From Thioalkalivibrio sp. (GTDB lineage Bacteria; Pseudomonadota; Gammaproteobacteria; Ectothiorhodospirales; Ectothiorhodospiraceae): a stretch of 42,863 bases of DNA. Both the position numbers and the translations under genes were made by a program. The notes below the pieces were generated by a model, which saw only the letters and a list, made by a program, of their open reading frames with translations, had not been told where the DNA came from and did no database searches. Where the stretch lies: the NCBI GenBank assembly GCA_007116035.1, contig SKJG01000041.1, positions 1-42,863 of the forward strand, in the 5' to 3' direction. This document shows, one piece after another, positions 21,630-31,424 of this stretch (positions are counted from its first letter, which is position 1; each line of letters opens with the position of its first letter).

Positions 21630-21651
21630 AAAAAGGCACCCGTAGGTGCCT
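21630..21651 (-). terminator. Intrinsic terminator of tRNA-Ala
   Basis: Read on the minus strand, a 7-bp perfect stem AGGCACC/GGTGCCT with a 4-base loop is followed by TTTTT. It lies 17 bases past the CCA end of the tRNA. Confidence 0.88.
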
Positions 21652-21667
21652 GATTCTATTAATGCAT

Positions 21668-21743
<76 letters not shown>

Positions 21744-21752
21744 AATCCGCGA

Positions 21753-21761
21753 ATGATAGCA
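21753..21761 (-). promoter_or_regulatory. Extended -10 promoter element of tRNA-Ala
   Basis: Read on the minus strand, TGCTATCAT (extended -10 TGnTATnnT) lies 9 bases before the mature tRNA 5' end, followed by a GC-rich TCGCGG discriminator as in stringently controlled stable-RNA promoters. No good -35 is visible. Confidence 0.5.
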
Positions 21762-21817
21762 GTGGCAGGGCCTTCGGGGAAGGAGGTGGTGGCCGTCGGC
21801 GTGCGGGTGGGCGACGC

Positions 21818-24034
21818 CTATTCCGGAGCCAGGATCAGGGCCGCCAGCGGAGGCAGGTCCAGGCGCAGGGTCGCGGGGAACCCGCGGTAGGGCTGTGCCT
21901 CGGCCATGGCGCCGCTAGAGCCGCGCGAGGCTCCCCCGTAGAACTCGGAATCGGTATTCATCAAGACGCGCCAATAGCCGCCGTGTGGGACGGGAATCTC
22001 GTGGTTGAACCGCTCGACCGGCGTGAAATTCAGCACCACGATGACATTGGAGTGGCTGCCCCGGCGCAGATAGCTGAGGACCGAGCGGCTCGCGTCGTCG
22101 CAGTCCAGCCACGCGAAGCCCTCCGGCTCGAAGTCACGCTCGTGCAGCGCAGGGTCATCCCGGTACAGGTGGTTCAGGTCCCGCACCAGGCTCAACAGGC
22201 CTCTGTGCAGGGGATAGTCGAGCACATACCAGTCGAGTTGGCCCGCTTCGCCCCACTCGGTGCCCTGCCCGAATTCCTGGCCCATGAACAGCAGCTTCTT
22301 GCCCGGGTAGGTCCACTGATACGCGTACAGCATTCGGAGCTGGGCGTGCTGTTGCCATTCGTTGCCCGGCATGCGACTGCGCAGGCTGCCTTTGCCGTGC
22401 ACGACCTCGTCGTGGGAGAAGGGCAGCAGGAAGTTCTCGGTGTACGCATACAGCATGCCGAAGGTCAGCTGATTGTGGCGGTGCGAGCGATACACGGGAT
22501 CCTGCTTGAAATAGTCCAGGGTGTCGTGCATCCAGCCCATGTTCCACTTCATCGTGAAGCCGAGCCCCCCGGTCTCCGGGGGACGGCTGACGCCGGGCCA
22601 GGCGGTGGACTCCTCGGCGATCATCAGGACACCGGGATGATTCGTCTGTACCGTCCGGTTCAGTTCCCGCAGGAAGGTGATGGCCTCGAGGTTCTCGTTG
22701 CCCCCGTATTCGTTCGGGAGCCAGTCGTTCGGTTCGCGCGAGTAATCGAGGTAGAGCATCGACGCGACGGCATCGACCCGCAGGCCGTCGATATGGAAGT
22801 CCTCGATCCAGCACAGGGCGCTGGAGAGCAGGAAGTTGCGGACCTCGGAGCGCCCGTAGTTGAAGATCAGGGTGCCCCAGTCGCGGTGTTCGCCCTTGCG
22901 CGGATCCTCGTGCTCGTACAGTGCGGTGCCGTCGAATCGCGCCAGTGCGAAGCTGTCCTTGGGGAAGTGCCCCGGAACCCAGTCCAGCAGCACGCCAATG
23001 TTCGCCTGATGGGCCTGGTCGACCAGGAAGCGAAAGTCGTCCGGTGTTCCGAAGCGTGAGGTCGGGGCAAAGAAACCGGTGCTCTGATAGCCCCAGGATC
23101 CGTCGAAGGGATGCTCGGTGACGGGAAGCAGCTCGATGTGGGTGAAGCCGTGATCGCGAACGTAGGGGATCAGCCGGTCGGCCAACTCGCGGTAGCAGAG
23201 GAAGCGGCCGTCCTCGCCCTGCTGCCAGGATCCCAGATGCACCTCGTACACGCTCAGGGGACGCTCCTTCCAGGCATAGGGGTCGCGGCGGTGCATCCAC
23301 GCCTCGTCGTTCCATGCATACCCGGAGCCGCCGAAGACGCGGCTCGCAGTATTCGGGCGTAACTCGAAGGAAGCACCATAAGGGTCGCTTTTCAGGAGAA
23401 TATGACCTGTATCCCGGTTGCGGATCTCATACTTGTACAGGGTGCCGTCGGGGAGGCCGGGGATGAACAGTTCCCAGACCCCGCTGCTGCCGTGGACCGT
23501 CATTGGATGGACGCGTCCATCCCAGTGATTGAAGTCCCCGACCACGCTGACCCGCTCCGCTGCCGGCGCCCAGACCGCGAAGCGGACGCCGGTGACGCCA
23601 TCCCGCGTCTCGATATGCGCCCCAAGCATGCGGTGGACGTGCCAATGGCGCCCTTCACCGAAGAGGTGGAGGTCGAAGCCGGAGATGTGCGGGGAGAAGC
23701 TGTAGGGGTCGACGAACTGTAATGTGCGGCCGCTAACCTCGGCCCAGAGCACGGTCGGGTGCAGGGGACAGCGCGCCAGCGGACCGGTCCATGTGAACAG
23801 GCCCGGGAAATCCGGGTGCGCGACCATCGGCTCCCGATGCAGCGCTGCCGACTCGCCGGTGCTGACCATGAGCCATGCTTCCGTGGCGTGTGGCAGGAGT
23901 GTGCGAAAGCAGCAGGTCTCGTGATCCAGCGCGTGACGACCCAGCAGTTGGTGCGGGTCGTGCCAGCGAGCCTCGCGCAACCGTGCCAGTTCTCCCTCGA
24001 TTGGGCGGATGCATTTATCCAAGGCTGTTGTCAT
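21818..24034 (-). CDS. glgB: 1,4-alpha-glucan branching enzyme (GH13)
   Basis: The 738-residue protein makes alpha-1,6 branches in glycogen. An N-terminal domain ([13 protein letters not shown]...) is followed by a CBM48-type domain ([26 protein letters not shown]) and the GH13 barrel ([26 protein letters not shown]). The catalytic nucleophile is D421 in [17 protein letters not shown] and the general acid is E474 in [15 protein letters not shown]; their 53-residue spacing equals that of E. coli Glg[12 protein letters not shown] holds the third acidic residue. The C-terminal beta domain ends the protein. It is divergent from glgC across 109 bp, where shared regulation is likely, although no clear promoter could be assigned. 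Confidence 0.97.
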   Translation of the reverse strand: MTTALDKCIRPIEGELARLREARWHDPHQLLGRHALDHETCCFRTLLPHATEAWLMVSTGESAALHREPMVAHPDFPGLFTWTGPLARCPLHPTVLWAEVSGRTLQFVDPYSFSPHISGFDLHLFGEGRHWHVHRMLGAHIETRDGVTGVRFAVWAPAAERVSVVGDFNHWDGRVHPMTVHGSSGVWELFIPGLPDGTLYKYEIRNRDTGHILLKSDPYGASFELRPNTASRVFGGSGYAWNDEAWMHRRDPYAWKERPLSVYEVHLGSWQQGEDGRFLCYRELADRLIPYVRDHGFTHIELLPVTEHPFDGSWGYQSTGFFAPTSRFGTPDDFRFLVDQAHQANIGVLLDWVPGHFPKDSFALARFDGTALYEHEDPRKGEHRDWGTLIFNYGRSEVRNFLLSSALCWIEDFHIDGLRVDAVASMLYLDYSREPNDWLPNEYGGNENLEAITFLRELNRTVQTNHPGVLMIAEESTAWPGVSRPPETGGLGFTMKWNMGWMHDTLDYFKQDPVYRSHRHNQLTFGMLYAYTENFLLPFSHDEVVHGKGSLRSRMPGNEWQQHAQLRMLYAYQWTYPGKKLLFMGQEFGQGTEWGEAGQLDWYVLDYPLHRGLLSLVRDLNHLYRDDPALHERDFEPEGFAWLDCDDASRSVLSYLRRGSHSNVIVVLNFTPVERFNHEIPVPHGGYWRVLMNTDSEFYGGASRGSSGAMAEAQPYRGFPATLRLDLPPLAALILAPE

Positions 24035-24143
24035 ACTGATGCCGATTCACCTGAACGTTTGCACCGACCATACCGGTAGAGTGAATGGCCGGTCCAGTGA
24101 GTGTGCGGACTGATATTCAATCAAAGGACCGAAGGATTATCGC

Positions 24144-25409
24144 ATGAATCCCCAACCGCAACGCTTCGTCAGCCGGCTGACCCGGGAGACACTCGCGCTG
24201 ATACTGGCTGGTGGTCGCGGCTCGCGGCTCAAGCACCTGACGCTGTGGCGGGCTAAGCCGGCGGTCCCGTTTGGAGGCAAATTCCGGATCATCGACTTTC
24301 CGCTCTCGAACTGCATCAACTCGGGGATTCGACGGATCGGTGTGCTGACCCAGTACAAGGCGCACTCGCTGATCCAGCACGTGCAACGTGGCTGGAGTTT
24401 CCTTCGCGGTGAGTTCGGCGAGTTCATCGAGTTGCTGCCGGCGCAGCAGCGGATCGAGACTTCCTGGTACGCCGGCACCGCGGATGCCGTGTATCAGAAC
24501 ATCGACATCATTCGGCAGCATGCTCCGGAGTACGTGCTGATCCTGGCCGGCGATCACATCTACAAGATGGACTACGGCCAGATGATCGCCTACCACGTCG
24601 AGAGCGGGGCCGACATGACGGTCGGCTGCCTCGAGGTGGGTCCGGAGGAGGCGCGTGCCTTCGGGGTCATGGCGGTCGACGAAAAGGGGCGCGTGACCGA
24701 CTTCCTGGAAAAGCCCGACGAGCCGCCATCGATGCCCGGAAAACCGGGTGTCGTGCTGGCGTCGATGGGCATCTACGTCTTCAATACCGCGTTCCTGTTC
24801 GAGCGCCTGATCCGTGATGCGGACGACAGCCGTTCCAATCACGATTTCGGCAAGGACATCATTCCCGGGATCATCGACCGGTACAAGGTGATGGCCTACC
24901 CGTTCCGGGACGAGAAAAGTGACCAGCAGGCATACTGGCGCGATGTCGGTACGGTGGATTCCTACTGGGAGGCCAATCTGGAACTGATCGGCGTGACGCC
25001 CGAGCTCAATCTCTACGACAGCGAGTGGCCGATCTGGACCTACCAGGAGCAGTGGCCCCCGGCGAAATTCGTGTTCGACGAGGACGACCGGCGCGGCATG
25101 GCCATCGACTCGATGGTCTCCGGCGGCTGTATCATCTCCGGCAGCACCGTGCGCCATTCGTTGCTGTTCTCCGACGTGCAGGTCGATGCCGGTGCGTTGG
25201 TCGAGGACTCGGTGATTCTGCCTAGCGTGCACATCGGTGAGAACTGCGAGGTTCGGCGCTGCGTGATCGACAAGGGCTGCCAGATTCCGGACGGTATGAA
25301 GATCGGCATCGACGAGAAGGAGGATGCCCGGCACTTCTTCATCTCGCCGAAGGGCGTGCGTGTGATCACGCCCGAGATGCTTGGACAACTCTCACGTTAT
25401 GTCCGCTAA
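24144..25409 (+). CDS. glgC: Glucose-1-phosphate adenylyltransferase
   Basis: The 421-residue enzyme makes ADP-glucose, the committed precursor of bacterial glycogen. The N-terminal nucleotidyltransferase domain has [17 protein letters not shown] (nucleotide binding), [20 protein letters not shown] (activator and substrate lysines), [12 protein letters not shown] and [11 protein letters not shown] (metal-binding Asp). FLEKP and [12 protein letters not shown] hold glucose-1-phosphate contacts. The C-terminal left-handed beta-helix ([16 protein letters not shown]...[15 protein letters not shown]) is the allosteric half. GAAGGA lies about 8 bases before the ATG. The 3' end overlaps the GH57 gene by 11 bases, so the two are one transcript. 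Confidence 0.97.
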   Translation: MNPQPQRFVSRLTRETLALILAGGRGSRLKHLTLWRAKPAVPFGGKFRIIDFPLSNCINSGIRRIGVLTQYKAHSLIQHVQRGWSFLRGEFGEFIELLPAQQRIETSWYAGTADAVYQNIDIIRQHAPEYVLILAGDHIYKMDYGQMIAYHVESGADMTVGCLEVGPEEARAFGVMAVDEKGRVTDFLEKPDEPPSMPGKPGVVLASMGIYVFNTAFLFERLIRDADDSRSNHDFGKDIIPGIIDRYKVMAYPFRDEKSDQQAYWRDVGTVDSYWEANLELIGVTPELNLYDSEWPIWTYQEQWPPAKFVFDEDDRRGMAIDSMVSGGCIISGSTVRHSLLFSDVQVDAGALVEDSVILPSVHIGENCEVRRCVIDKGCQIPDGMKIGIDEKEDARHFFISPKGVRVITPEMLGQLSRYVR

Positions 25410-27126
25410 GCGCACGGCCACCGAGGTGCCGAAGCCGCACCTGGACGTCGTGCTGTGCTGGCACATGCATCAGCCACAGTACTTCGAGCAGGCACGGGAG
25501 GCCTATGCGCTCCCGTGGACGTATCTTCATGCGATGAAGGACTACTCCGATATGGCGGCGCATCTGGAGGCTGCCCCCGAGGCGCGCGCCGTGGTGAACT
25601 TCGCGCCGATCCTGCTGGAGCAGATCGCGGATTACGCCCGGCGCATCCAAGGCTTCCTGAGCCACGGTGAGCCCATCCCGGATCCGGTCCTGGCGCTGCT
25701 GACGACGGAATCCGTGCCGTCCGATGCCACGGCCCGGGCCGAAATCATCCGCGTCTGTCTGCGTGCCCACGCGCCGCGCATGATCGAGACGATACCGCTG
25801 TTTCGCAGCCTCGCGCCGGTCGCGGCACGGGCGCAGGAGGATCCGGTACTGCTGCGCCACCTGGACGCGGCCTTTTTTCTGGATCTGGCGACTTGCTATC
25901 ACCTGGCCTGGCTTGGTGCCACCGTACGTCGGGAGAACCCCGAGGTCCAGCGCTGGCTGGCCGAGGAAGACGGACACGACGCCGGCACGCGGCGGCAGCT
26001 CCTGGAACTCATCGGCTACGTACTCGGTGACATCATTCCGCGCTACCGGGCCCTTGCGGAGTCCGGACGGGTCGAACTCTCCTTTACCCCCTACGCCCAC
26101 CCGATCATGCCCTTGCTCCTGGATGTCGAGTCGGCGGAGGAGGCGATGCCGGACGTGATCCTGCCGACACACCGCGCCTACCCGGACGGCGAGGGACGGG
26201 TGCGCTGGCACATCGAACGCGGCCTTGCGGTTTTTCAGAAGCACTTCGGCTTTGCTCCGAAAGGCTGCTGGCCTTCCGAAGGCGGTATCAGCACCGCCAC
26301 ACTGCAACTGCTGGATGAATACGGCCTGGCGTGGACGGCGAGCGGCCAGACCGTGCTCGCGAACAGCCTAGCGGCCCTTCCCGACGCGGAGAAGGGCCCG
26401 CGCGACGGCTGGCTGCACCAGCCCTACGGCCTGAAGGGCACGCGCATGCTCACCTTCTTCCGGGACGATGGACTGTCCGACGCAATCGGTTTCCGCTACG
26501 CCGATTGGCACGCGCGCGACGCCGTGGGCGACTTCATTCATCACCTGGAAAACATCGTCGAAGCGCCCCCCGTGGGTGGGGTGGTATCGGTGATCCTCGA
26601 CGGCGAGAACGCCTGGGAGTACTACCCGGACAACGGCTTCCATTTCCTGCAGAACCTCTACGAGCGCCTGTCCGACCATCCGCGCATCAAACTCCGCACC
26701 TTTGCCGACATCTACGAGCGCCGTTCCGGGAATGCCCCCGAACTCCCGGCCGTGGTGGCCGGGAGCTGGGTCTACGGAACCTTCTCGACCTGGGTCGGCG
26801 ATCCGGAAAAGAACCTTGGCTGGGATCGCCTGATCGAGGCAAAACAGGCGGTGGATACGGCGGTGCGGCAGCATTCCGAACTGCACACGGATGCGCTGCT
26901 GGAGCAGTTGGCGATTTGCGAGGGATCCGACTGGTGTTGGTGGTTCGGCGCCTACAATCCGGCGGGCTCGGTCGGGGACTTCGAGGCCTTGTACCGCCGG
27001 CACCTGGCAGCGCTGTATCAGCGCGCAGGTCTCGCGGTTCCGCAGTCGCTATCGGTCGTGCTCTCCACCGGCGGTGGCGATCCGGCGACCGGGGGCACGA
27101 TGCGACGGGGGCAGGCGCACTCGTGA
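25399..27126 (+). CDS. GH57 glycoside hydrolase (alpha-amylase/glucanotransferase-like)
   Basis: The protein has 575 residues. It carries the GH57 signatures: HMHQPQ (residues 22-27), the probable nucleophile E294 in [11 protein letters not shown], and the probable acid/base D401 in [23 protein letters not shown]-type aromatic motifs near the C terminus fit COG1449 proteins. GH57 members include alpha-amylases, amylopullulanases, 4-alpha-glucanotransferases and branching enzymes, and the exact activity cannot be fixed by eye. Because a GH13 branching enzyme is next door, debranching or alpha-glucan trimming is more likely than branching. ATG 25399 lies inside the end of glgC; TTG 25381 is an alternative. 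It overlaps malQ by four bases (GTGA). Confidence 0.9.
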   Translation: MSAKRTATEVPKPHLDVVLCWHMHQPQYFEQAREAYALPWTYLHAMKDYSDMAAHLEAAPEARAVVNFAPILLEQIADYARRIQGFLSHGEPIPDPVLALLTTESVPSDATARAEIIRVCLRAHAPRMIETIPLFRSLAPVAARAQEDPVLLRHLDAAFFLDLATCYHLAWLGATVRRENPEVQRWLAEEDGHDAGTRRQLLELIGYVLGDIIPRYRALAESGRVELSFTPYAHPIMPLLLDVESAEEAMPDVILPTHRAYPDGEGRVRWHIERGLAVFQKHFGFAPKGCWPSEGGISTATLQLLDEYGLAWTASGQTVLANSLAALPDAEKGPRDGWLHQPYGLKGTRMLTFFRDDGLSDAIGFRYADWHARDAVGDFIHHLENIVEAPPVGGVVSVILDGENAWEYYPDNGFHFLQNLYERLSDHPRIKLRTFADIYERRSGNAPELPAVVAGSWVYGTFSTWVGDPEKNLGWDRLIEAKQAVDTAVRQHSELHTDALLEQLAICEGSDWCWWFGAYNPAGSVGDFEALYRRHLAALYQRAGLAVPQSLSVVLSTGGGDPATGGTMRRGQAHS

Positions 27127-28619
27127 GCGATCACGAACTCAAGAACTGCCTGATGGAGAAACGCCGCTCCGGGCTGCTGCTCCATCCGACCTCCCTGCCG
27201 GGCCCGGGACCGGTGGGTCGCATGGGTGCCGAGGCGAGGCGCTTCCTCGGCTGGATGGAGGAGGCCGGTTTCAGTGTCTGGCAGATTCTGCCGATCAACC
27301 CGCCACTGGCCGACGGTTCCCCCTACGCTTGTGTCTCCGCCTTCGCCGGAGATACCCGAATGATCGATCCGGAGGCGCTGGTCAAGGACGGCTGGATCCG
27401 TGCGGCCTCTGCGCGAGCGCCGATCGGGCAGGCGCTGTCCGAGGCGCGCGCGACCTTGGAGGCGGCGGGTGGGGCGGGCTGGTCCGAATACCTGGAGTTC
27501 TGCCAGGCCCGGGCCGACTGGCTCGAAGACTTCGCCCTGTTCGCGGTGATCAAGCGGCTGCAGGGCAACCGTCCCTGGTGGACCTGGCCGGAGGCGCTGC
27601 TGCATCGTTCGCCGGGGCGGCTGGAGCAGTTACGTGCGGAGGCAAAAGAGGCGCTGGAAGCGGTGCGCTTTGCCCAGTTCGTGTTCTTCCGGCAGTGGTC
27701 GGCGCTGCGCGCCCAGGCCAATGCCCGTGACATCCTCCTGCTCGGGGACATGCCGATCTTCGTCGCCCACGACTCTGCGGATGTCTGGGCGAATCCGGAG
27801 AATTTCGACCTGGACGCAGACGGCCAGCCGCACACGGTGGCCGGGGTTCCACCGGATTATTTCTCCGAAACCGGTCAGCGCTGGGGCAACCCGCATTACC
27901 GTTGGGACTACATGGCCGAGCATGGCTATGACTGGTGGCTGCGGCGGATCGGATGGGCACTCGAGGGCCTCGACGCGCTCCGCATCGACCACTTCCGCGG
28001 CTTCGAGGCCTACTGGTCGATCCCCGCGAACGAGCCGACCGCCATCGGTGGAGAATGGAAACCCGGGCCAGGTGCGGCGTTCTTCAAGATGCTGCTGCAG
28101 CGTTTCGGGGAACTGCCTCTGCTGGCGGAGGATCTCGGCGTGATCACCCACGAGGTCACGGCGCTGCGCGACCGCTTCGGATTACCCGGCATGAAGATCC
28201 TGCAGTTCGCCTTTGACGGCGGCGCCGACAATCCCTATCTCCCCGAGCATCACGTCGAGCGCGGGGTGGTGTACACGGGCACGCATGACAACGACACGAC
28301 CCGGGGCTGGTTCGACTCGCTTCCGCCCGATGCCCGGACCCGCGTGCTGGAGAAACTCGGTCAGCCGGAGGGCGCCTCCATGCCTTGGGCGCTGATCCGC
28401 GCAGCGATGGCATCCCCGGCGCGGCTGGCGGTGATCCCGATGCAGGATGTGCTGGAACTGGGTAGCGCGGATCGGATGAACACCCCGGGAACCACGAAGG
28501 GCAACTGGTGCTGGCGCTTCGAATGGTCGGAGGTTCCGCCGGAACGTGCCGGGGAACTGTTCGAGCTGAACGAGGAGACGGGGCGGACCACGGCCCTGCA
28601 CCCCAAACGCGGAACCTGA
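27123..28619 (+). CDS. malQ: 4-alpha-glucanotransferase (GH77, amylomaltase)
   Basis: The 498-residue enzyme transfers maltodextrin segments between chains. It has the bacterial short-form layout (RRSGLLLHPTSLPGP at the start, WQILPINPP). The nucleophile is D289 (ALRIDHFRGF), the acid/base E336 (LLAEDLGVIT), and the third carboxylate lies in GTHDNDTTRGW (HDND at 388-391). The 47-residue D-to-E spacing agrees with Thermus amylomaltase. NTPGTTKGNWCWRF is the closing family motif. The GTG at 27123 overlaps the GH57 stop as GTGA, arguing for coupling; ATG 27153 is an alternative start. It ends the glgC-GH57-malQ operon. Confidence 0.95.
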   Translation: MSDHELKNCLMEKRRSGLLLHPTSLPGPGPVGRMGAEARRFLGWMEEAGFSVWQILPINPPLADGSPYACVSAFAGDTRMIDPEALVKDGWIRAASARAPIGQALSEARATLEAAGGAGWSEYLEFCQARADWLEDFALFAVIKRLQGNRPWWTWPEALLHRSPGRLEQLRAEAKEALEAVRFAQFVFFRQWSALRAQANARDILLLGDMPIFVAHDSADVWANPENFDLDADGQPHTVAGVPPDYFSETGQRWGNPHYRWDYMAEHGYDWWLRRIGWALEGLDALRIDHFRGFEAYWSIPANEPTAIGGEWKPGPGAAFFKMLLQRFGELPLLAEDLGVITHEVTALRDRFGLPGMKILQFAFDGGADNPYLPEHHVERGVVYTGTHDNDTTRGWFDSLPPDARTRVLEKLGQPEGASMPWALIRAAMASPARLAVIPMQDVLELGSADRMNTPGTTKGNWCWRFEWSEVPPERAGELFELNEETGRTTALHPKRGT

Positions 28620-28687
28620 TCGGCGCTGCGGAAACTACGTCACGGCTGGCGATGAAACCGGCGTCGCCGAAGGCCCCGCACGTGCCC

Positions 28688-28870
28688 CTAACGGCTCGAG
28701 CGAGGTCCGAAAATGAGCCAGAGGATGAAGCCCAGCAGAGGTAGCAGCACCAGGACCACGATCCAGACCACTTTCGCGCCGGTCGAGGCACGGCTCTGTA
28801 CCGTGCTGACGATGGCCCAAATGACCAGAATCAGTAGGACCAGACCAAGGAGGCCAGAGATTTCAATCAT
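28688..28870 (-). CDS. PLDc_N-domain small membrane protein
   Basis: This 60-residue protein has two hydrophobic helices (IEISGLLGLVLLILVIWAIV and AKVVWIVVLVLLPLLGFILW) joined by a short polar loop, ending in LIFGPRSSR. This is the phospholipase D N-terminal (PLDc_N) membrane domain as a stand-alone protein, without any HKD catalytic domain. Such short proteins are common and have no assigned function. AAGGA lies about 13 bases upstream of the ATG. It follows the Sel1-like gene on the same strand after only 35 bases, so the two may be co-transcribed. Confidence 0.82.
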   Translation of the reverse strand: MIEISGLLGLVLLILVIWAIVSTVQSRASTGAKVVWIVVLVLLPLLGFILWLIFGPRSSR

Positions 28871-28905
28871 GATGTAGGTTCCGTCCTTAAGTGATTAAAA
28901 AAACA

Positions 28906-29763
28906 TCATTGCTCGTTTAACCATTGCAGTGCCCTGCGCCGGGACTCGAGCAGTTCCGCCCGGTCCAGGTGGCTTGCCAGTTCCCGCCGAAGCCGTTCAC
29001 CGGTCGTATCCCCCCCTGACGCGGCGAGACTGGCCCACTTGTGTGCCTCGACCAGGTCCATCGGGACGCCATCGCCGCGGGCGTGCAGCAGGGCCAGCCA
29101 GCCCTGCATTTCGGGATTGCCAGCCTCGGCGCCGATCCGGGTGTAGTAGGCGGCGCGCCTGGGGTCGGCGGGTAGGTTGCCGATCCCTTCAACGTGGATC
29201 TGAGCCAGATACTGCGCCGCCTCGGTCATGCCGTCCTGCAGCGCCCGGTCCAGCAGGTCGCGCGCTTCGATCGCGCGGTCGGGACGCAGGCTGGCGGCGG
29301 CGTCTGCGATCAGCATCGTTCCCAGCGCGAGTCGTGCGGCGCTGTCGTCGCGTTCCTCGATCACCCGGCGGAACCAGGCCTCACCCTCCGCCCGATCCGG
29401 CTCCATCCCAAGACCCTGGATATGCAACCAGCCGATGCGCAACCCGTATTCGTTCTCACCCGCTTCATAGGCCTGCGTGTAGTATTCCAGCGCGCGGGTG
29501 GCATCGGGCTCCACGCCCAGACCCTGTTCGTAAAGCCAGCCGGCCGCAGCCATGGCCTCGACCGAACCGCTTTCGGCAGCACTTTCCAGCCAGCGCCGGG
29601 CCTCCACCAGATCCGGCGGCTCCAGCGCCAGGTGGCGTTCGGCTTCGAGCCGCTGTTCTTCGGCGCTGAGGTCGGCGGCGACCTCCGGGCTGAAGGCCTG
29701 GGGGGCGGCATAACCGGGGGCCGCCAAAAGAAACGCCAACACGATGACGAGTGCTGCGCGCAT
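28906..29763 (-). CDS. Exported Sel1-like repeat (TPR-like) protein
   Basis: The 285-residue protein has a signal peptide (MRAALVIVLAFLLAAPGYAA), a helical linker, then about five Sel1-like repeats. These have the usual spacing of A/G-rich helix pairs: ARRWLESAAESGSVEAMAAAGWLY, GLGVEPDATRALEYYTQAYEAGE, GLGMEPDRAEGEAWFRRVIEE, and DPRRAAYYTRIGAEAGNPEMQGWL followed by DGVPMDLVEAHKWASLAASGG. Sel1 proteins are scaffolds for protein contacts, and in the periplasm they often act in signalling or envelope quality control. The ATG at 29763 has GGAG 8 bases upstream. A run of seven T follows the stop on the coding strand, without a strong stem before it. The gene is divergent from the unknown single-pass protein. 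Confidence 0.85.
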   Translation of the reverse strand: MRAALVIVLAFLLAAPGYAAPQAFSPEVAADLSAEEQRLEAERHLALEPPDLVEARRWLESAAESGSVEAMAAAGWLYEQGLGVEPDATRALEYYTQAYEAGENEYGLRIGWLHIQGLGMEPDRAEGEAWFRRVIEERDDSAARLALGTMLIADAAASLRPDRAIEARDLLDRALQDGMTEAAQYLAQIHVEGIGNLPADPRRAAYYTRIGAEAGNPEMQGWLALLHARGDGVPMDLVEAHKWASLAASGGDTTGERLRRELASHLDRAELLESRRRALQWLNEQ

Positions 29764-29841
29764 GAATCCGCTCCAATGCCGATGTAACGCCCCTATGCTA
29801 CCGTTTACCGTCGCAAGCTGCAGAAAAAAGGAGTAGGACGC

Positions 29842-30516
29842 GTGGACAGCCCCCCGCCGGTGAAGAAAGACCGTTCGCGCCGCCTGGCTTGGGTTTTGGT
29901 CGTTCTGTTGATCCTGCTGCTGATCCTGGCGGGCGCCTGGATCGTCTATCTGCTGCAGGCCCAACGCGATGCCCCGGTGACCCTGACGCCGCAGGAACAG
30001 CAGGAACTGGACCACAAACTGTCGGCGTTGCGCGATGCCGCAGCCGCCGAGCCGCGCCCGGAACGGATGCCCCCGCCGGCACCGGATCACGATGAGGATC
30101 GCGCGCTGGTGCCCGAGATCTATGCAGAGGATCCGGATCGGCGCCGGATTCGCTTCACCGAGCGCGAAATCAACGCCGCCATCGCCCGCGACCCTGCGTT
30201 GGCCGGGCGGGCCGCGGTACGGCTGTCGCCGGGACAGGTCAGCGCGAGTTTTCTGATCGATGTGTCCGAGGACCTGCCGCTGCTCGGGGGGCGCAGCCTG
30301 CGCGTCCGGACGGGACTGCAGCTGCTGACACAGGATGAGCGGCTCGAGGCACGCTTGCTCGGCATCAGCGTCGGCGGCGTCCCCCTGCCGGATGCCTGGC
30401 TGGGAGGCTGGAAGGGAAGCGATCTGCTGGCGACCACCGGTCTCGGCGGGTTTGGCGCGGGCATCGAAGCGCTGGAGGTCCGCGAGGGCGAGTTGGACTT
30501 GCTACTGGCGCCCTGA
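29842..30516 (+). CDS. Unknown single-pass membrane protein
   Basis: The 224-residue product starts at a GTG with AGGAG 8 bases upstream. A basic cytoplasmic N terminus (KKDRSRRLAW) leads into one long hydrophobic helix (VLVVLLILLLILAGAWIVYL). A Pro/Asp-rich spacer follows, then a periplasmic domain of about 120 residues (RRIRFTEREINAAIARDP, VRLSPGQVSASFLIDVSEDL, LRVRTGLQLLTQDERLEARL, ISVGGVPLPDAWLGG). The strand-rich domain with FTEREINAAI and a repeated ligand-like curvature recalls lipid-binding or DUF2993-type proteins, but I cannot place it in a family. It is convergent with the SIMPL gene. Confidence 0.75.
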   Translation: MDSPPPVKKDRSRRLAWVLVVLLILLLILAGAWIVYLLQAQRDAPVTLTPQEQQELDHKLSALRDAAAAEPRPERMPPPAPDHDEDRALVPEIYAEDPDRRRIRFTEREINAAIARDPALAGRAAVRLSPGQVSASFLIDVSEDLPLLGGRSLRVRTGLQLLTQDERLEARLLGISVGGVPLPDAWLGGWKGSDLLATTGLGGFGAGIEALEVREGELDLLLAP

Positions 30517-30534
30517 CTGACGCGGTCTGGAATC

Positions 30535-30555
30535 CCCCGCAGGTTCTGTGCGGGG
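30535..30555. terminator. Hairpin between convergent genes
   Basis: A 7-bp perfect stem CCCCGCA/TGCGGGG with a 7-base loop lies in the 55-bp gap between two convergent stop codons. No T tract follows on either strand, so it is only a weak bidirectional terminator candidate. Confidence 0.35.
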
Positions 30556-30571
30556 CGATCCGGGTGGGCTC

Positions 30572-31300
30572 TCAGCGGCGATCCAGGGTACGCAGTGTGG
30601 CAGCCCCGTAGGCACGGGCCTCGCCAGAGACCGTCATCCGCAGCGTCGAACGTCCGGCCTCGAGCGCCGGAGCCGTGGCCGCCTCGTCCATCGCTCGCAT
30701 GGCCAGCATCGGTGGGGGCATCGGGAACCCGTCATCCGCCATCCTGAGTTCCTTCGGGAAGATGTGCGAGGCGCCGATGGCTGCGCCCATCGCCTGGGCG
30801 GTGCGCTGCCACCGCCGGATGGCCTCGAGCAGCAGCTCCTGCTGGTGCGCCGCACGTGTCTCCGGGCTGATGGAAAAGTCGATCTGCGTGATCGACAGTC
30901 CCAGGCCCTGCAGTTCGGCTGCCATCTCTGTGAGCCTGTCGAAATCCCTGCTTTTCAGTTCGAGACTCTGTTCGACCCGCCAGGCAACCGGCTCGGTACG
31001 GCTGCGGTCGCGGTCGTACACGGGGGAGGTGCTGTACCCCAGGCTACGCGCTTCGATGGAAGCGATCCGCAGCGCGCGCTCGAGACCATCGCGCATCAGT
31101 TGATTGACCGCGGCCGTCGCCTGCGCCACCTCGGTTTCCCGCCGCTCGGCCTTGAGGTGCATGGTCATCAGGTCGTTCTCGATCTCGCTTTCGGCATGGG
31201 CGGTGATCTGGAGCAGGGTGGACCCGTCGTCGGCCGATGCAACGGGCGCGCCGGCGCAGAGAATCGCGATGAGGATCAGGGCAAACGGCAGTCGAAACAT
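30572..31300 (-). CDS. SIMPL (DUF541) domain exported protein
   Basis: The protein has 242 residues. The ATG at 31300 begins a signal peptide (MFRLPFALILIAILCAG, cleavage near VASA). The mature part matches the SIMPL/DUF541 pattern: LLQITAHAESEIENDLMTMHLKAE at the N terminus, then LGYSTSPVYDRDRSRTEPVAWRVEQSLEL and ELLLEAIRRWQRTAQAMGAAIG. These periplasmic or outer-membrane-associated proteins are linked to oxidative or envelope stress, without a defined activity. A GAGG lies about 9 bases before the start; the frame extends upstream without signal-peptide character. The amidotransferase gene lies 125 bases upstream on the same strand. Confidence 0.85.
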   Translation of the reverse strand: MFRLPFALILIAILCAGAPVASADDGSTLLQITAHAESEIENDLMTMHLKAERRETEVAQATAAVNQLMRDGLERALRIASIEARSLGYSTSPVYDRDRSRTEPVAWRVEQSLELKSRDFDRLTEMAAELQGLGLSITQIDFSISPETRAAHQQELLLEAIRRWQRTAQAMGAAIGASHIFPKELRMADDGFPMPPPMLAMRAMDEAATAPALEAGRSTLRMTVSGEARAYGAATLRTLDRR

Positions 31301-31424
31301 GGTCGGGAGCCTCGTCTGGGGGCCATGAGCGTTGCCAGGTCGGATCACGCCTGGAAGATGGACGTTGAAGTGGTCGCGGGCCTTCAGGTTGGCACGGTGC
31401 ATCTGCGCCGATCCGGGCCGGGCT

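Noticed and set aside
21759-21790. CCTTC/GAAGG hairpin after glgB as its terminator
   Set aside because: The stem is only 5 bp, there is no T tract, and it overlaps the tRNA promoter region.
24035-24143. Promoter pair between glgB and glgC
   Set aside because: TTGCAC and several TAT-like hexamers occur, but none has a matching partner at 16-18 bases, so no call was made.
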